Below are positions 18,406 through 26,869 of a stretch of 64,000 nucleotides of DNA, one piece after another. A model generated the notes under the pieces. That model saw only the letters and a list, made by a program, of their open reading frames with translations. It was not told where the DNA came from and did no database searches. How positions within the stretch are numbered: the first letter of the stretch is position 1; each line of letters opens with the position of its first letter. Where the stretch lies: assembly GCF_900566075.1 (NCBI RefSeq), contig NZ_UPHU01000001.1, forward strand, positions 2,790,001 through 2,854,000. The letters are read 5' to 3'. The stretch comes from Mycobacterium pseudokansasii. Lineage in GTDB: Bacteria; Actinomycetota; Actinomycetes; Mycobacteriales; Mycobacteriaceae. The translations under genes were made by a program, and so were the position numbers.

Positions 18406-19698
18406 GTGTCCGCTGAACTGAGCCCGAGCCCGAGCGGCTTACCGCTGCTGTCCGCGGCTGACATCGATAGTGCGGCGAAGCGGATCGCCCCGGTCATCAC
18501 ACCGACGCCGTTGCAGCTGAGTGACAGGTTGTCGGCGATCACCGGTGCGACGGTCTATCTGAAACGCGAAGACCTGCAGGTGGTGCGCTCTTACAAGCTG
18601 CGGGGGGCCTACAACCTGCTGGTGCAACTGACCGATGAGGAGCTGGCCGCCGGTGTCGTGTGCTGCTCGGCGGGTAACCACGCGCAGGGCTTCGCTTTCG
18701 CCTGCCGGGCACTGCGGGTGCACGGCCGCGTCTATGTCCCGGCCAAAACTCCCAAACAAAAGCGAGACCGAATCCGCTACCACGGCGGGGAGTTCATCGA
18801 GTTGATCGTGGGCGGGGCGACCTATGACCTGGCTGCCGCGGCGGCGCTGGAAGACGTTCGCCGCACCGGCGCCACGTTGGTACATCCCTACGACGACCTG
18901 CGCACCATTGCCGGCCAGGGCACCATCGCCGTCGAAATCCTTGCCGAGCTCGGCCCGATAGTCCAAGAGCCCGACCTGGTGGTGGTGCCGGTCGGCGGCG
19001 GCGGCTGCATCGCCGGCATTACGACGTACCTGGCGGAGCGAACGACCACCACCGCGGTGCTGGGTATCGAGCCGGCCGGGGCCGCCGCGATGATGGCCGC
19101 GCTGGCCGCGGGCGAGCCGGTGACGTTGGACCACGTGGACCAGTTCGTCGACGGCGCTGCGGTCAGCCGGGCCGGGACGCTGACGTATTCGGCGCTGGCA
19201 GCCGCCGGGGACATGGTGTCGATCACCACTGTCGACGAGGGCGCGGTGTGTACCGCGATGCTCGATCTCTATCAGAACGAGGGCATCATCGCCGAACCGG
19301 CGGGCGCCCTCTCGGTGGCCGGCTTGCTGGAAGCCGACATCGAGCCCGGGTCCACCGTGGTCTGTCTGATCTCGGGTGGCAACAACGACGTGTCGCGCTA
19401 TGGCGAGGTTCTGGAGCGCTCGCTGGTTCACCTGGGCCTCAAGCACTATTTCCTGGTGGACTTCCCGCAGGAGCCTGGTGCGCTGCGCCGGTTCCTCGAC
19501 GGGGTGCTCGGCCCCACCGACGACATCACGTTGTTCGAATACGTCAAGCGCAACAACCGGGAGACCGGCGAAGCCCTGGTAGGTATCGAGCTCGGGTCGG
19601 CCGCGGACTTGGACGGACTGTTAGCCCGGATGCGGGCTACCGACCTTCACATCGAAGCCCTCGAGCCCGGGTCGCCGGCCTACCGCTACTTGCTGTAA
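18406..19698 (+). CDS. ilvA: Threonine dehydratase (biosynthetic)
   Basis: 430-aa PLP enzyme converting threonine to 2-oxobutanoate, first step of isoleucine synthesis. The PLP lysine is in RSYKLRGAYN, the glycine-rich phosphate loop is VPVGGGGCIAG, and the C-terminal about 80 residues form an ACT-like regulatory domain (HYFLVDFPQEPGALRRFLDG), so feedback control by isoleucine is likely. GTG start. The length matches Rv1559. The toxin-antitoxin pair that follows it in M. tuberculosis (vapBC11) is missing here and a PAP2 gene follows instead. Confidence 0.95.
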   Translation: MSAELSPSPSGLPLLSAADIDSAAKRIAPVITPTPLQLSDRLSAITGATVYLKREDLQVVRSYKLRGAYNLLVQLTDEELAAGVVCCSAGNHAQGFAFACRALRVHGRVYVPAKTPKQKRDRIRYHGGEFIELIVGGATYDLAAAAALEDVRRTGATLVHPYDDLRTIAGQGTIAVEILAELGPIVQEPDLVVVPVGGGGCIAGITTYLAERTTTTAVLGIEPAGAAAMMAALAAGEPVTLDHVDQFVDGAAVSRAGTLTYSALAAAGDMVSITTVDEGAVCTAMLDLYQNEGIIAEPAGALSVAGLLEADIEPGSTVVCLISGGNNDVSRYGEVLERSLVHLGLKHYFLVDFPQEPGALRRFLDGVLGPTDDITLFEYVKRNNRETGEALVGIELGSAADLDGLLARMRATDLHIEALEPGSPAYRYLL

Positions 19699-19796
19699 CC
19701 AGGATCCTTACGGCTCACATCGGCCGGGGCCGATGGCTTGATAACGTGGTCGACGCCCGGACCGCCGCTGCGTTTCCTTGCACGTTGGGTGAGAAC

Positions 19797-20717
19797 ATGA
19801 GCCAGCCATCTGGACCCGGTACGCCCGGTTTCGGTCTGGTCAGCGCAGCGACCGTGGCGTGTCTGGCGGCACTGGTGGCCGTGGCGGCGTGGATCGCTCG
19901 GAACGAGACGCCGATCTGCAGACTCTGGGCGCGGGCGTGCAACGTCGCCGTGATCGGCCGCGCGGTGGCGTGGCTACGCGAGCGGGCCGGTGCCGGGGGA
20001 GGCGCGCTGACTCGCCGACTGGCGGTGTCCGAGGTCGCCGGTGTCGCGCTGCTCGTCGGCGCTGCGGTGGTCACGGCATTGGCGGTCTGTTTCACCGAAG
20101 TGCTCGATGACGTCCTCGAGTGTGACGGTATAGCAGGGATCGACCAACCGGCTGCCGAATGGCTGGCAGCCCACCGTGACCTGTGGTTGACCACGACGCT
20201 GCGGGTGGTCACCGCTGCGGGCGGTCCGGTTGGGATGGCGGCGCTCACCGCGCTGACCTGCGCTGCCGTCGTTTGTCGATGCAGGTCGTGGCTGCCGGTG
20301 GTACTTGTTCTGATCGGTGGTGGTGGTATTGCACTGGTGGTTCTCGTTGCGAAAGCGCTGGTAGTCCGGGATCGGCCCGCCCTGCCTTTCGCAACGATCG
20401 CCGAAGGCGGATACTCCTTTCCCTCCGGGCACGCGGCGGGCACCGCCGCGGTCACATTGCTCTCTGGGTGGCTGGTGACCCGCTGGCTGATCATTTCGTG
20501 GACCGCGCGAATCATCGTGTGGACATTGGCGATGGGCTGGTCCGCCGTGGTCGGGTTCTCACGGATCTATCTGGGAGTGCACTACATCAGCGATGTGCTG
20601 GCCGGCTGGCTCTTGGGCACGGCCTGGGGCGCCGTCGTCGTGCTGGTCGGGACCTGGTGGGACAGCACTTGGCGTGCGAGCGCCGCCAAGCCGAGTTCGA
20701 GTGGCCGCATGCAGTGA
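19797..20717 (+). CDS. PAP2-superfamily membrane phosphatase
   Basis: 306-aa integral membrane protein with about six hydrophobic segments. The three-part phosphatidic acid phosphatase motif is complete: KALVVRDRP (KX6RP), PSGH in SFPSGHAAG, and SRIYLGVHYISDV (SRX5HX3D). Such enzymes dephosphorylate lipid phosphates such as phosphatidate, undecaprenyl pyrophosphate or prenyl phosphates. ATG 19797 is preceded by a GGGTGAGA site. The gene stops 13 bp before the convergent flavoprotein gene, and an 8-bp stem (20716-20723 with 20738-20745) covers the junction. Not present at this place in M. tuberculosis. Substrate unknown. Confidence 0.88.
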   Translation: MSQPSGPGTPGFGLVSAATVACLAALVAVAAWIARNETPICRLWARACNVAVIGRAVAWLRERAGAGGGALTRRLAVSEVAGVALLVGAAVVTALAVCFTEVLDDVLECDGIAGIDQPAAEWLAAHRDLWLTTTLRVVTAAGGPVGMAALTALTCAAVVCRCRSWLPVVLVLIGGGGIALVVLVAKALVVRDRPALPFATIAEGGYSFPSGHAAGTAAVTLLSGWLVTRWLIISWTARIIVWTLAMGWSAVVGFSRIYLGVHYISDVLAGWLLGTAWGAVVVLVGTWWDSTWRASAAKPSSSGRMQ

Positions 20718-20730
20718 GCGCAGCGGTATC

Positions 20731-21390
20731 TCAGCGTCTGCGCTCGGCGGTCAGGTAGTCCGGCAGCGGGGTAGCAGGGTCGAGATCGTCAGCCGGTTGC
20801 GGTGTCCCCGCGGTCACGGTCAGCGGGATGACCCCGGCCCAATGTGGCAGCGCACGATCTTCCGGGTCGTCGACCGGCCCGCCATGGCGCACCTTGGCCG
20901 AAACCTCGACGAGTTGGAGTGCGAGCACCGCCGTGGCGGCCAGCTCACGGATGTCGGGGGCCCGGCAGTCGGCGGCGCGGCCCGGCCGGATGTGATCGAG
21001 CAGCGCGTGCAAGGCAGGCAACTTCTCGGCGTCGTCGTCAACCACACGCGCGGTGCCCATCACGATCACCGAGCGATAGTTCAGGGAATGGTGCATCGCC
21101 GAGCGAGCCAGCACCAGCCCGTCGACGACGGTGGCGGTGATGCAGACCGGCAGGCCGGCTGGCTTGGCGCCAAGCATTGGTCCGCTGCCGGTGGAGCCGT
21201 GAAAGTACAGCGTCTCGCCGCGGCGAACATGCATCGTCGGCAAGACCACCGGCCTGCCGTCGCGGACATAGCCGAGATGGCAGAACAACGCCTCGTCCAG
21301 GATGCGGTGGACGGTCTCGCTGTCGTAACGTGCACGCTCGCGGTAGCGAGAGGGGGTAGTGCCAGGAGTTGGTTGGTATCCACGGGCCAT
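20731..21390 (-). CDS. Pyridoxamine-5'-phosphate oxidase-like flavoprotein (split-barrel)
   Basis: 219-aa protein of the FMN-binding split-barrel superfamily. The N-terminal stretch HRILDEALFCHLGYVRDGRPVVLPTMHVRRG, followed by LYFHGSTGSG, is typical of PNPOx-related proteins that bind flavin (or F420/haem). Start ATG 21390 (MARGYQPTPG) is the first Met before the domain; the frame is open far upstream by chance. It is divergent from a MocR-type regulator with only 42 bp between, an arrangement that usually means the regulator controls this gene. The exact reaction is not known. Confidence 0.87.
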   Translation of the reverse strand: MARGYQPTPGTTPSRYRERARYDSETVHRILDEALFCHLGYVRDGRPVVLPTMHVRRGETLYFHGSTGSGPMLGAKPAGLPVCITATVVDGLVLARSAMHHSLNYRSVIVMGTARVVDDDAEKLPALHALLDHIRPGRAADCRAPDIRELAATAVLALQLVEVSAKVRHGGPVDDPEDRALPHWAGVIPLTVTAGTPQPADDLDPATPLPDYLTAERRR

Positions 21391-21412
21391 ATGATCCACC
21401 GCTTCCCTACTT

Positions 21413-21429
21413 GTACATACTAGTACATA
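21413..21429. promoter_or_regulatory. Direct-repeat operator candidate between flavoprotein and MocR gene
   Basis: GTACATA occurs at 21413-21419 and again at 21423-21429, start-to-start 10 bp, in the 42-bp divergent intergenic region. MocR regulators commonly bind direct repeats, so this is a candidate autoregulatory/shared operator. The second copy ends 3 bases before the MocR start codon. Confidence 0.55.
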
Positions 21430-21432
21430 ATT

Positions 21433-22764
21433 ATGACTGTGCCAGCACAATATAGGATAACGGGGACGGGTGCCGAATCCATAGCCACCAGTGTCGAACA
21501 AGCCATCTCCCAGGGCAGTCTCACGCCCGGCGACACCCTGCCGCCGATCCGCGATGTCGCGGGCCAACTCGGCGTGAATCCCAATACGGTGGCCGCCGCC
21601 TACCGCATCCTTCGTGATCGCGGGGCCGTCGAGACCGCGGGGCGGCGCGGTACCCGGGTGCGGAACCGCCCGGCCACGACACCCCGCTCCGCACTCGGCC
21701 TCGATGTCCCCGAAGGCGCCCGAGACTTGTCTACCGGAAACCCGGACCCCGCTTTGCTGCCCATCGCCGCCGCACGACTGCGGACCCGTCCCGGACCGCC
21801 CGTCCTCTACGGACAGCCGGCGATGTCGGACGAGTTGGTCCACCACGCTCGCAGCGCGCTGGCCACGGATGGCGTACCGGCCCATCACCTCGCGGTGACC
21901 AGCGGCGCGCTCGACGGGATTGAGCGGGCGCTGACCGCACATCTGCGACCTGGTGACCGGGTGGCTGTCGAGGACCCGGGCTGGGCCAATCTGCTCGATT
22001 TGCTTGCGGCACTGAGGCTTAACGCGGAGCCGGTAGGAGTCGACGACGACGGGCCGCTGGTTGCCGACCTTGCCCGGGCACTGGGCCGCGGTGTGCGGGC
22101 CCTGGTAGTCACCACCCGTGCGCAGAACCCGACCGGGGCGGCGTTGTCCGCCGATCGTGCGGCCGCGCTGAGCAATCTGTTGGCGGGCCGATCCGACGAC
22201 GTGTTGCTCGTCGAGGACGACCACTGCGCCGGCATCGCGGGGGTGCCGTTGCACACCCTGGCCGGCTCTACCGGCCACTGGGCTTTCGTGCGTTCTGCAT
22301 CGAAGGCCTATGGCCCCGACCTGCGCTTGGCGATCGTTGCCGGAGACCGGCGGACGGTCGAACGGGTGCAGGGGCGGCTGCGGCTCGGGCCGGGCTGGGT
22401 GAGTCACCTGTTGCAGGATCTGACCGTCACGCTGTGGTCGGACGACTCGGCCACACGCCTGGTCCGCAAGGCCGAACGGCGTTACGGCGATACCCGCATG
22501 CGGTTGTGCGCTGCTCTGGCCGACCGCGGTGTCGTTGCACACGGCCGATCCGGGCTGAACGTGTGGATTCCGGTGCCCGATGAGACGGTGGTGATCACCC
22601 GGCTGCTCAACACCGGCTGGGCGGCGGCGCCGGGATCGCGCTTCCGGATTGCGACCCCACCCGGAATGCGCATCACCATTGCCGATCTGACCGTGGCCGA
22701 GATCGACCCCCTTGCCGACTCGATTGCCGAGGCGATGCACGTCACCGGCCATCGCAGTGTGTGA
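21433..22764 (+). CDS. GntR/MocR-family regulator with aminotransferase-like domain
   Basis: 443 aa. Residues about 15-75 form a GntR winged helix (GDTLPPIRDVAGQLGVNPNTV, AAYRILRDRGAVETAGRRG). From about 95 to the end is a fold-type I aminotransferase domain with the PLP lysine in SASKAYGP. Such proteins sense PLP or amino compounds and regulate vitamin B6 or amino-acid related genes. The divergent flavoprotein of the PNPOx superfamily fits a B6-linked role, but that is inference. Either a leaderless transcript or a very short leader is implied, since no ribosome site precedes the ATG and the operator candidate lies directly against it. Confidence 0.88.
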   Translation: MTVPAQYRITGTGAESIATSVEQAISQGSLTPGDTLPPIRDVAGQLGVNPNTVAAAYRILRDRGAVETAGRRGTRVRNRPATTPRSALGLDVPEGARDLSTGNPDPALLPIAAARLRTRPGPPVLYGQPAMSDELVHHARSALATDGVPAHHLAVTSGALDGIERALTAHLRPGDRVAVEDPGWANLLDLLAALRLNAEPVGVDDDGPLVADLARALGRGVRALVVTTRAQNPTGAALSADRAAALSNLLAGRSDDVLLVEDDHCAGIAGVPLHTLAGSTGHWAFVRSASKAYGPDLRLAIVAGDRRTVERVQGRLRLGPGWVSHLLQDLTVTLWSDDSATRLVRKAERRYGDTRMRLCAALADRGVVAHGRSGLNVWIPVPDETVVITRLLNTGWAAAPGSRFRIATPPGMRITIADLTVAEIDPLADSIAEAMHVTGHRSV

Positions 22765-22775
22765 GCTACCGGGTG

Positions 22776-22835
22776 GCGAGCAGTCGCAGAATCGCACTGT
22801 TGTGGCCACAACAGTGCGATTCTGCGACTGCTCGC
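22776..22835. terminator. Perfect 60-bp palindrome, bidirectional terminator candidate
   Basis: Two 30-base arms (22776-22805 and 22806-22835) are exactly complementary with no loop bases. The arm begins GCGAGCAGTCGCAGAATCGC. It lies between the convergent MocR gene (stop 22764) and treZ (stop 22840). The motif resembles the recurrent mycobacterial hairpin described as TRIT by the RNIE terminator study (from memory). It has no U-tract, as usual for this class. Confidence 0.85.
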
Positions 22836-22839
22836 GCCC

Positions 22840-24564
22840 TTATCCGCAGCGGAGAATGGCGACCGAATGACCTTCCAGCGCAGTGTGATCGGCATCGACC
22901 GCCGGCTCACCCCAAGCCAGCACCACTTGGCCGGTGACGGGCACCGGCACCGGTTCGGCGCCCAGGTTGCAGGCGACGCGCAACCGGCCGCGACGCACGA
23001 TGATCCAACGCCCGTCTTCGTCGTAGTCGACGATCAGGTGCTCCAGCCAGGGATCGGCCATATCGGGGTCGTTTCGCCGCAACGCGATCAGATCGCGATA
23101 AAAGCGATGCACGAGCGCGTGTTCGCCGGCATGGACCTCATCCCACTTCAGCTTGGAGCGCCGAAACGTCTGCGGGTCTTGGGGGTCGGGGATGTCCTCG
23201 GCGTCCCAGCCGTGCTCGGCGAATTCGGCCTTGCGTCCCTCGGCGGTGGCCCGGGCCAGCTCCGGTTCGGGATGCGAGCTGAAAAATTGAAACGGCGTCG
23301 AAGCCGCCCACTCCTCGCCCATGAAAAGCAATGCTGTATAAGGCGATCCGAGGGCCAGTGCGGCCTTGATCGCAAGCTGGCCACCCGTCAGGTTTTGCGA
23401 CGGGCGGTCTCCGAGGGCACGGTTGCCGACCTGGTCATGGGTACATGTATAGGCGAGCAACCTGGTAGCCGGGATGGTCGCGGTATCCAGCGGCCAGCCG
23501 TGGCGGCGGCGCCGGAACGACGAATAGGTGGCCGCGTGAAAGTAACCGTGCCGCAGGGTGTGTGCCAGCGTGGCCAGCGAGCCGAAATCCGCATAATACC
23601 CTTGACGCTCGCCGGACACCGCGGTGTGGATGGCGTGATGGATGTCGTCGGACCATTGCGCGGTCAACCCGTAGCCGCCACGGTCGCGCGGAGTGATCAC
23701 CCGCGGATCATTGCGGTCGCTTTCGGCGATCAGCGACAGCGGACGCCCCAGCTGCGTTGACAGCCAATCGGTTTCGCTGGCCAGCTCTTCGAGGATATCC
23801 ATGGCGGTGGTGTCCACCAGCGCGTGCACCGCGTCCAGCCGCAGCCCGTCGGCGTGAAAGTCGCGCATCCAGCGCAGCGCACACCCGATGATGTAGCGGC
23901 GCACCTCGTCGGAGTCGGCGTCGGCGATGTTGATGCCCTCCCCCCATGGGTTGCTCGCCGACGAGAGGTAGGGCCCGAACCGCGGCAGGTAATTCCCCGA
24001 CGGGCCGAGGTGGTTGAACACCGCGTCGATCAAGACTCCCAGACCGCGTGCGTGACAGGCGTCGACGAATCGGACCAGCCCGTCGGGTCCGCCGTAGGGT
24101 TCGTGCACGCTGTACCACAGCACGCCGTCGTATCCCCAGCCGTGGGTGCCGGCAAAGGAGTTGACCGGCATCAGCTCGACGAAATCGATCCCGAGATCGA
24201 CCAGATAGTTCAGCTTTTCGATGGCGGAGTCGAACGTGCCGGCGCCAGTGAAGGTGCCCAGGTGCAGTTCATAGATCACCGCGCCTTCGATTGAACGGCC
24301 CGGCCAAGCGCCGTCGGTCCAGGTTGCATCGGCTGGGCTCCATAATTGCGAGCGCGCGTGCACCCCGTCGGGTTGCCGCGGTGATCGGGGATCGGGCAGC
24401 ACCGTGAGGTCCTCGTCGAGCAGATATCCGTAGCGCGCGTGCGGTGCCGTGTCCACGTCCGCGTGCCACCACCCGTCATCCGAACGAGTCATCGCGTGCA
24501 CCCGGCCGTCGACGTCAAGGCGTACCAGCTCAGGTTTGGGTGCCCAGACGCGAAATTCAGTCAC
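22840..24564 (-). CDS. treZ: Maltooligosyltrehalose trehalohydrolase
   Basis: 574-aa GH13 enzyme that hydrolyses maltooligosyltrehalose to free trehalose, last step of the TreXYZ route from glycogen. The N-terminal beta domain (VTEFRVWAPKPELVRLDVDG) is followed by the TIM barrel with the catalytic Asp in GLRLDAVHALVD, the Glu in SLIAESDRND and later the Asp in SDDIHH. GTG start at 24564 matches the family N-terminus (xTEFRVWAPKP) and overlaps the treY stop by 8 bases. It ends 4 bp from the 60-bp palindrome, the probable terminator of this operon. Confidence 0.95.
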   Translation of the reverse strand: MTEFRVWAPKPELVRLDVDGRVHAMTRSDDGWWHADVDTAPHARYGYLLDEDLTVLPDPRSPRQPDGVHARSQLWSPADATWTDGAWPGRSIEGAVIYELHLGTFTGAGTFDSAIEKLNYLVDLGIDFVELMPVNSFAGTHGWGYDGVLWYSVHEPYGGPDGLVRFVDACHARGLGVLIDAVFNHLGPSGNYLPRFGPYLSSASNPWGEGINIADADSDEVRRYIIGCALRWMRDFHADGLRLDAVHALVDTTAMDILEELASETDWLSTQLGRPLSLIAESDRNDPRVITPRDRGGYGLTAQWSDDIHHAIHTAVSGERQGYYADFGSLATLAHTLRHGYFHAATYSSFRRRRHGWPLDTATIPATRLLAYTCTHDQVGNRALGDRPSQNLTGGQLAIKAALALGSPYTALLFMGEEWAASTPFQFFSSHPEPELARATAEGRKAEFAEHGWDAEDIPDPQDPQTFRRSKLKWDEVHAGEHALVHRFYRDLIALRRNDPDMADPWLEHLIVDYDEDGRWIIVRRGRLRVACNLGAEPVPVPVTGQVVLAWGEPAVDADHTALEGHSVAILRCG

Positions 24565-26866
24565 GGTTGCGCTCCAGCAGGACCACGGGCAGGTCCGCGA
24601 ACAGTTCGGCGGCCGACGTCGGCCCGCTTGCTGTGGCACCGGAAAGCGTGTCGGTCCAGGACCCGTCGGGCAGCGGCACCACGGTGTTACCCCAGCCGGT
24701 TTCCTCCAGCCGCACGGTCCAGCGGGTCACCGCGACAATGATGTCCTGGCCTTCCCGGCCCCGGCGAAACGCCACTACATGGTCACTGGCGTCGCCGTTG
24801 GCCAGCACCGGAACGTAGCCGCCATACAGGAAGCTGTCCGGACGGGAGCGCCGTAGCCGAAGTGCGGTGGTGATGACCCGGATTTTAGGGTGCGCCAACG
24901 CTTTCAATGCGCTACGGCGGACGGCGTAATCGACGGGCCGGCGGTTGTCGGGGTCGACCAGGCTGTCGTCCCACAGCTCGGTGCCCTGGTAGATATCGGG
25001 TATCCCGGGTACGGTCAGCGCGAGCAGCTTCTGACCCAGCGCGTCGCTTGCGGCATGCGGGTGCAGCCGAGCCACCAGCCCGGTCAGCTGCTCGGCCACC
25101 GGACCATCGAGCACGGTATTTAGCCAGCGGTGTATCGCGTCCTCGAAATCGATGTCCGGATCGTTCCACGAGCTGTGCCAGGCCGCTTCCCGGATGGCCT
25201 TCTCGGCGTAGTTGTGCAGCCGGTCGCGTAGCTCGCCGGTCACCTCACCACTGACGGGCCACACCCCGAAGATGTTCTGCCACAGGAATTGTCCGGTGGC
25301 CGGATCGGGGGAGGGGGCCTGGATCTCCCAACGGGCAACGAACTCGGCCCACAGCGACGGAACCTGTGAGAGCACCCCGATCCGGGCGCGCACGTCCTCA
25401 CCGCGTTTGGTGTCGTGGGTGGTCAGTGTCGTCATCGCGCGCGGCCACATCCGGGCCCGGGTGGCGGCGCTGTGGTGAAACTCCGCTGCCCCCACTCCGA
25501 AACGGTGCGGTTCGCCGCCCACCTCGTTGAGTGAAACCAGCCGGGAGTCGCGGTAGAAGTAGCAGTCCTCGACCGACTTGGCGGTCACCGCGCCGCAGAG
25601 CTGCTGCAGCCGGGTGGCCGGTTCGCCGCCACCGGCCAGTGCTGCGGCGACGACCTGCAGTGCGGGCCCCAATTCCGGTGCCGCCTCCTGGGTTTCGGCC
25701 AAGGCGGTGGGCATTACCGCGGCCAGGCCCGGGTAGTCGCAGCGGTAGACGCCGATATGGGTGAGCAGCGCGGCCACCGCCTCGGACAGCAACGGATCAT
25801 CGGCGCCGGCGGCGGACACGATGGCGCGGCGCAGCCTGCGCAACTCGCTTGCCAGGGTGTCGGTGGCCGAACGGATCTTCAGCGCGGCCAACATCTCCGG
25901 CATCGCCGAATAATTCACTCCCGCGGACTCGACCAGGGCGGTGAGCTCCTGGGCTCCGCTGGGATCGACGAAGACTCCGCCGAGGTCCCGCAATACGTCG
26001 TAGCCAGTGGTGCCGGCCACCGGCAGTGTCGGCTCCAGCGCCTCGTCGACGGCCAGGATCTTTTCGATCACGATCCATGCGTCGGGGCCGAGCAGTTCGC
26101 GTAACCACGAGAGGTATCCACACGGATCCGATAGGCCGTCGGGATGGTCGATGCGCACGCCGTCGACGAGGCCCTCGGCACACCATCGGGCGACTTCGGC
26201 GTGGGTGGCGTCGAACACCGCCCGGTCTTCCTGCCGCAGCCCGGCCAGCGAGGTGATCGAGAAGAACCGGCGATAGCCGCACCGCCCGGTGCGCCAGCCC
26301 ACCAGCCGGTAGTGCTGGCGGTCATGTACCTCCGGGCCGGTGCCCGCCGCGGTGCCGGGCGCGATGGGCAGCGCCAGGCCGCCCAACCGCAACAGGTCCC
26401 CGTCGACTTTCAAGTCGGCGACGTCGTCGTCGGAACCCAGAATCGGCAGCACAATTCGGCCGTCCCCGTCGAGGTCCCAGTCGATGTCGAAGTAGCTGGC
26501 GTAGGCCGACGAACGGCCGTGCCGCAAGACGTCCCACCACCAGGCGTTCTGCTCGGGCTTGTCGATGCCCACATGGTTGGGCACGATGTCGACGACCAGA
26601 CCGATGCCGCGGGCTCGGGCCGCCTCGGATAACCTGGCCAGTCCTTCTGCGCCGCCAAGCTCGGGAGACACCGCGGTCGGGTCGGTGACGTCGTAGCCGT
26701 GGCTCGACCCCGCGGCCGCTGTCATGATCGGGGACAGGTACAGATGCGACACCCCGAGGTCGTCGAAGTAGTCCAGCAGGTTTTCGGCGTCGGCGAAGGT
26801 GAACCCGAATCCGCTGGAGACACCACGCAGTTGCAGCCGGTAGCTGGACAGGATAGGCAAAGCCAT
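24557..26866 (-). CDS. treY: Maltooligosyltrehalose synthase
   Basis: 769-aa GH13 enzyme that isomerises the reducing-end alpha-1,4 bond of maltooligosaccharides to alpha,alpha-1,1, giving maltooligosyltrehalose. The GH13 regions are visible: DIVPNHVG (region I), GVRIDHPDGL with the nucleophile Asp (region II) and WIVIEKIL with the acid/base Glu (region III). The long insert after residue 300 is characteristic of TreY. It starts 3 bp after the treX stop and overlaps treZ, so all three are one operon. Confidence 0.95.
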   Translation of the reverse strand: MALPILSSYRLQLRGVSSGFGFTFADAENLLDYFDDLGVSHLYLSPIMTAAAGSSHGYDVTDPTAVSPELGGAEGLARLSEAARARGIGLVVDIVPNHVGIDKPEQNAWWWDVLRHGRSSAYASYFDIDWDLDGDGRIVLPILGSDDDVADLKVDGDLLRLGGLALPIAPGTAAGTGPEVHDRQHYRLVGWRTGRCGYRRFFSITSLAGLRQEDRAVFDATHAEVARWCAEGLVDGVRIDHPDGLSDPCGYLSWLRELLGPDAWIVIEKILAVDEALEPTLPVAGTTGYDVLRDLGGVFVDPSGAQELTALVESAGVNYSAMPEMLAALKIRSATDTLASELRRLRRAIVSAAGADDPLLSEAVAALLTHIGVYRCDYPGLAAVMPTALAETQEAAPELGPALQVVAAALAGGGEPATRLQQLCGAVTAKSVEDCYFYRDSRLVSLNEVGGEPHRFGVGAAEFHHSAATRARMWPRAMTTLTTHDTKRGEDVRARIGVLSQVPSLWAEFVARWEIQAPSPDPATGQFLWQNIFGVWPVSGEVTGELRDRLHNYAEKAIREAAWHSSWNDPDIDFEDAIHRWLNTVLDGPVAEQLTGLVARLHPHAASDALGQKLLALTVPGIPDIYQGTELWDDSLVDPDNRRPVDYAVRRSALKALAHPKIRVITTALRLRRSRPDSFLYGGYVPVLANGDASDHVVAFRRGREGQDIIVAVTRWTVRLEETGWGNTVVPLPDGSWTDTLSGATASGPTSAAELFADLPVVLLERNRD

Positions 26867-26869
26867 GTG

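Noticed and set aside
20731..22809. 692-codon frame extending the flavoprotein gene upstream
   Set aside because: The upstream part runs antisense through the MocR gene and is not protein-like; the split-barrel protein starts at 21390.
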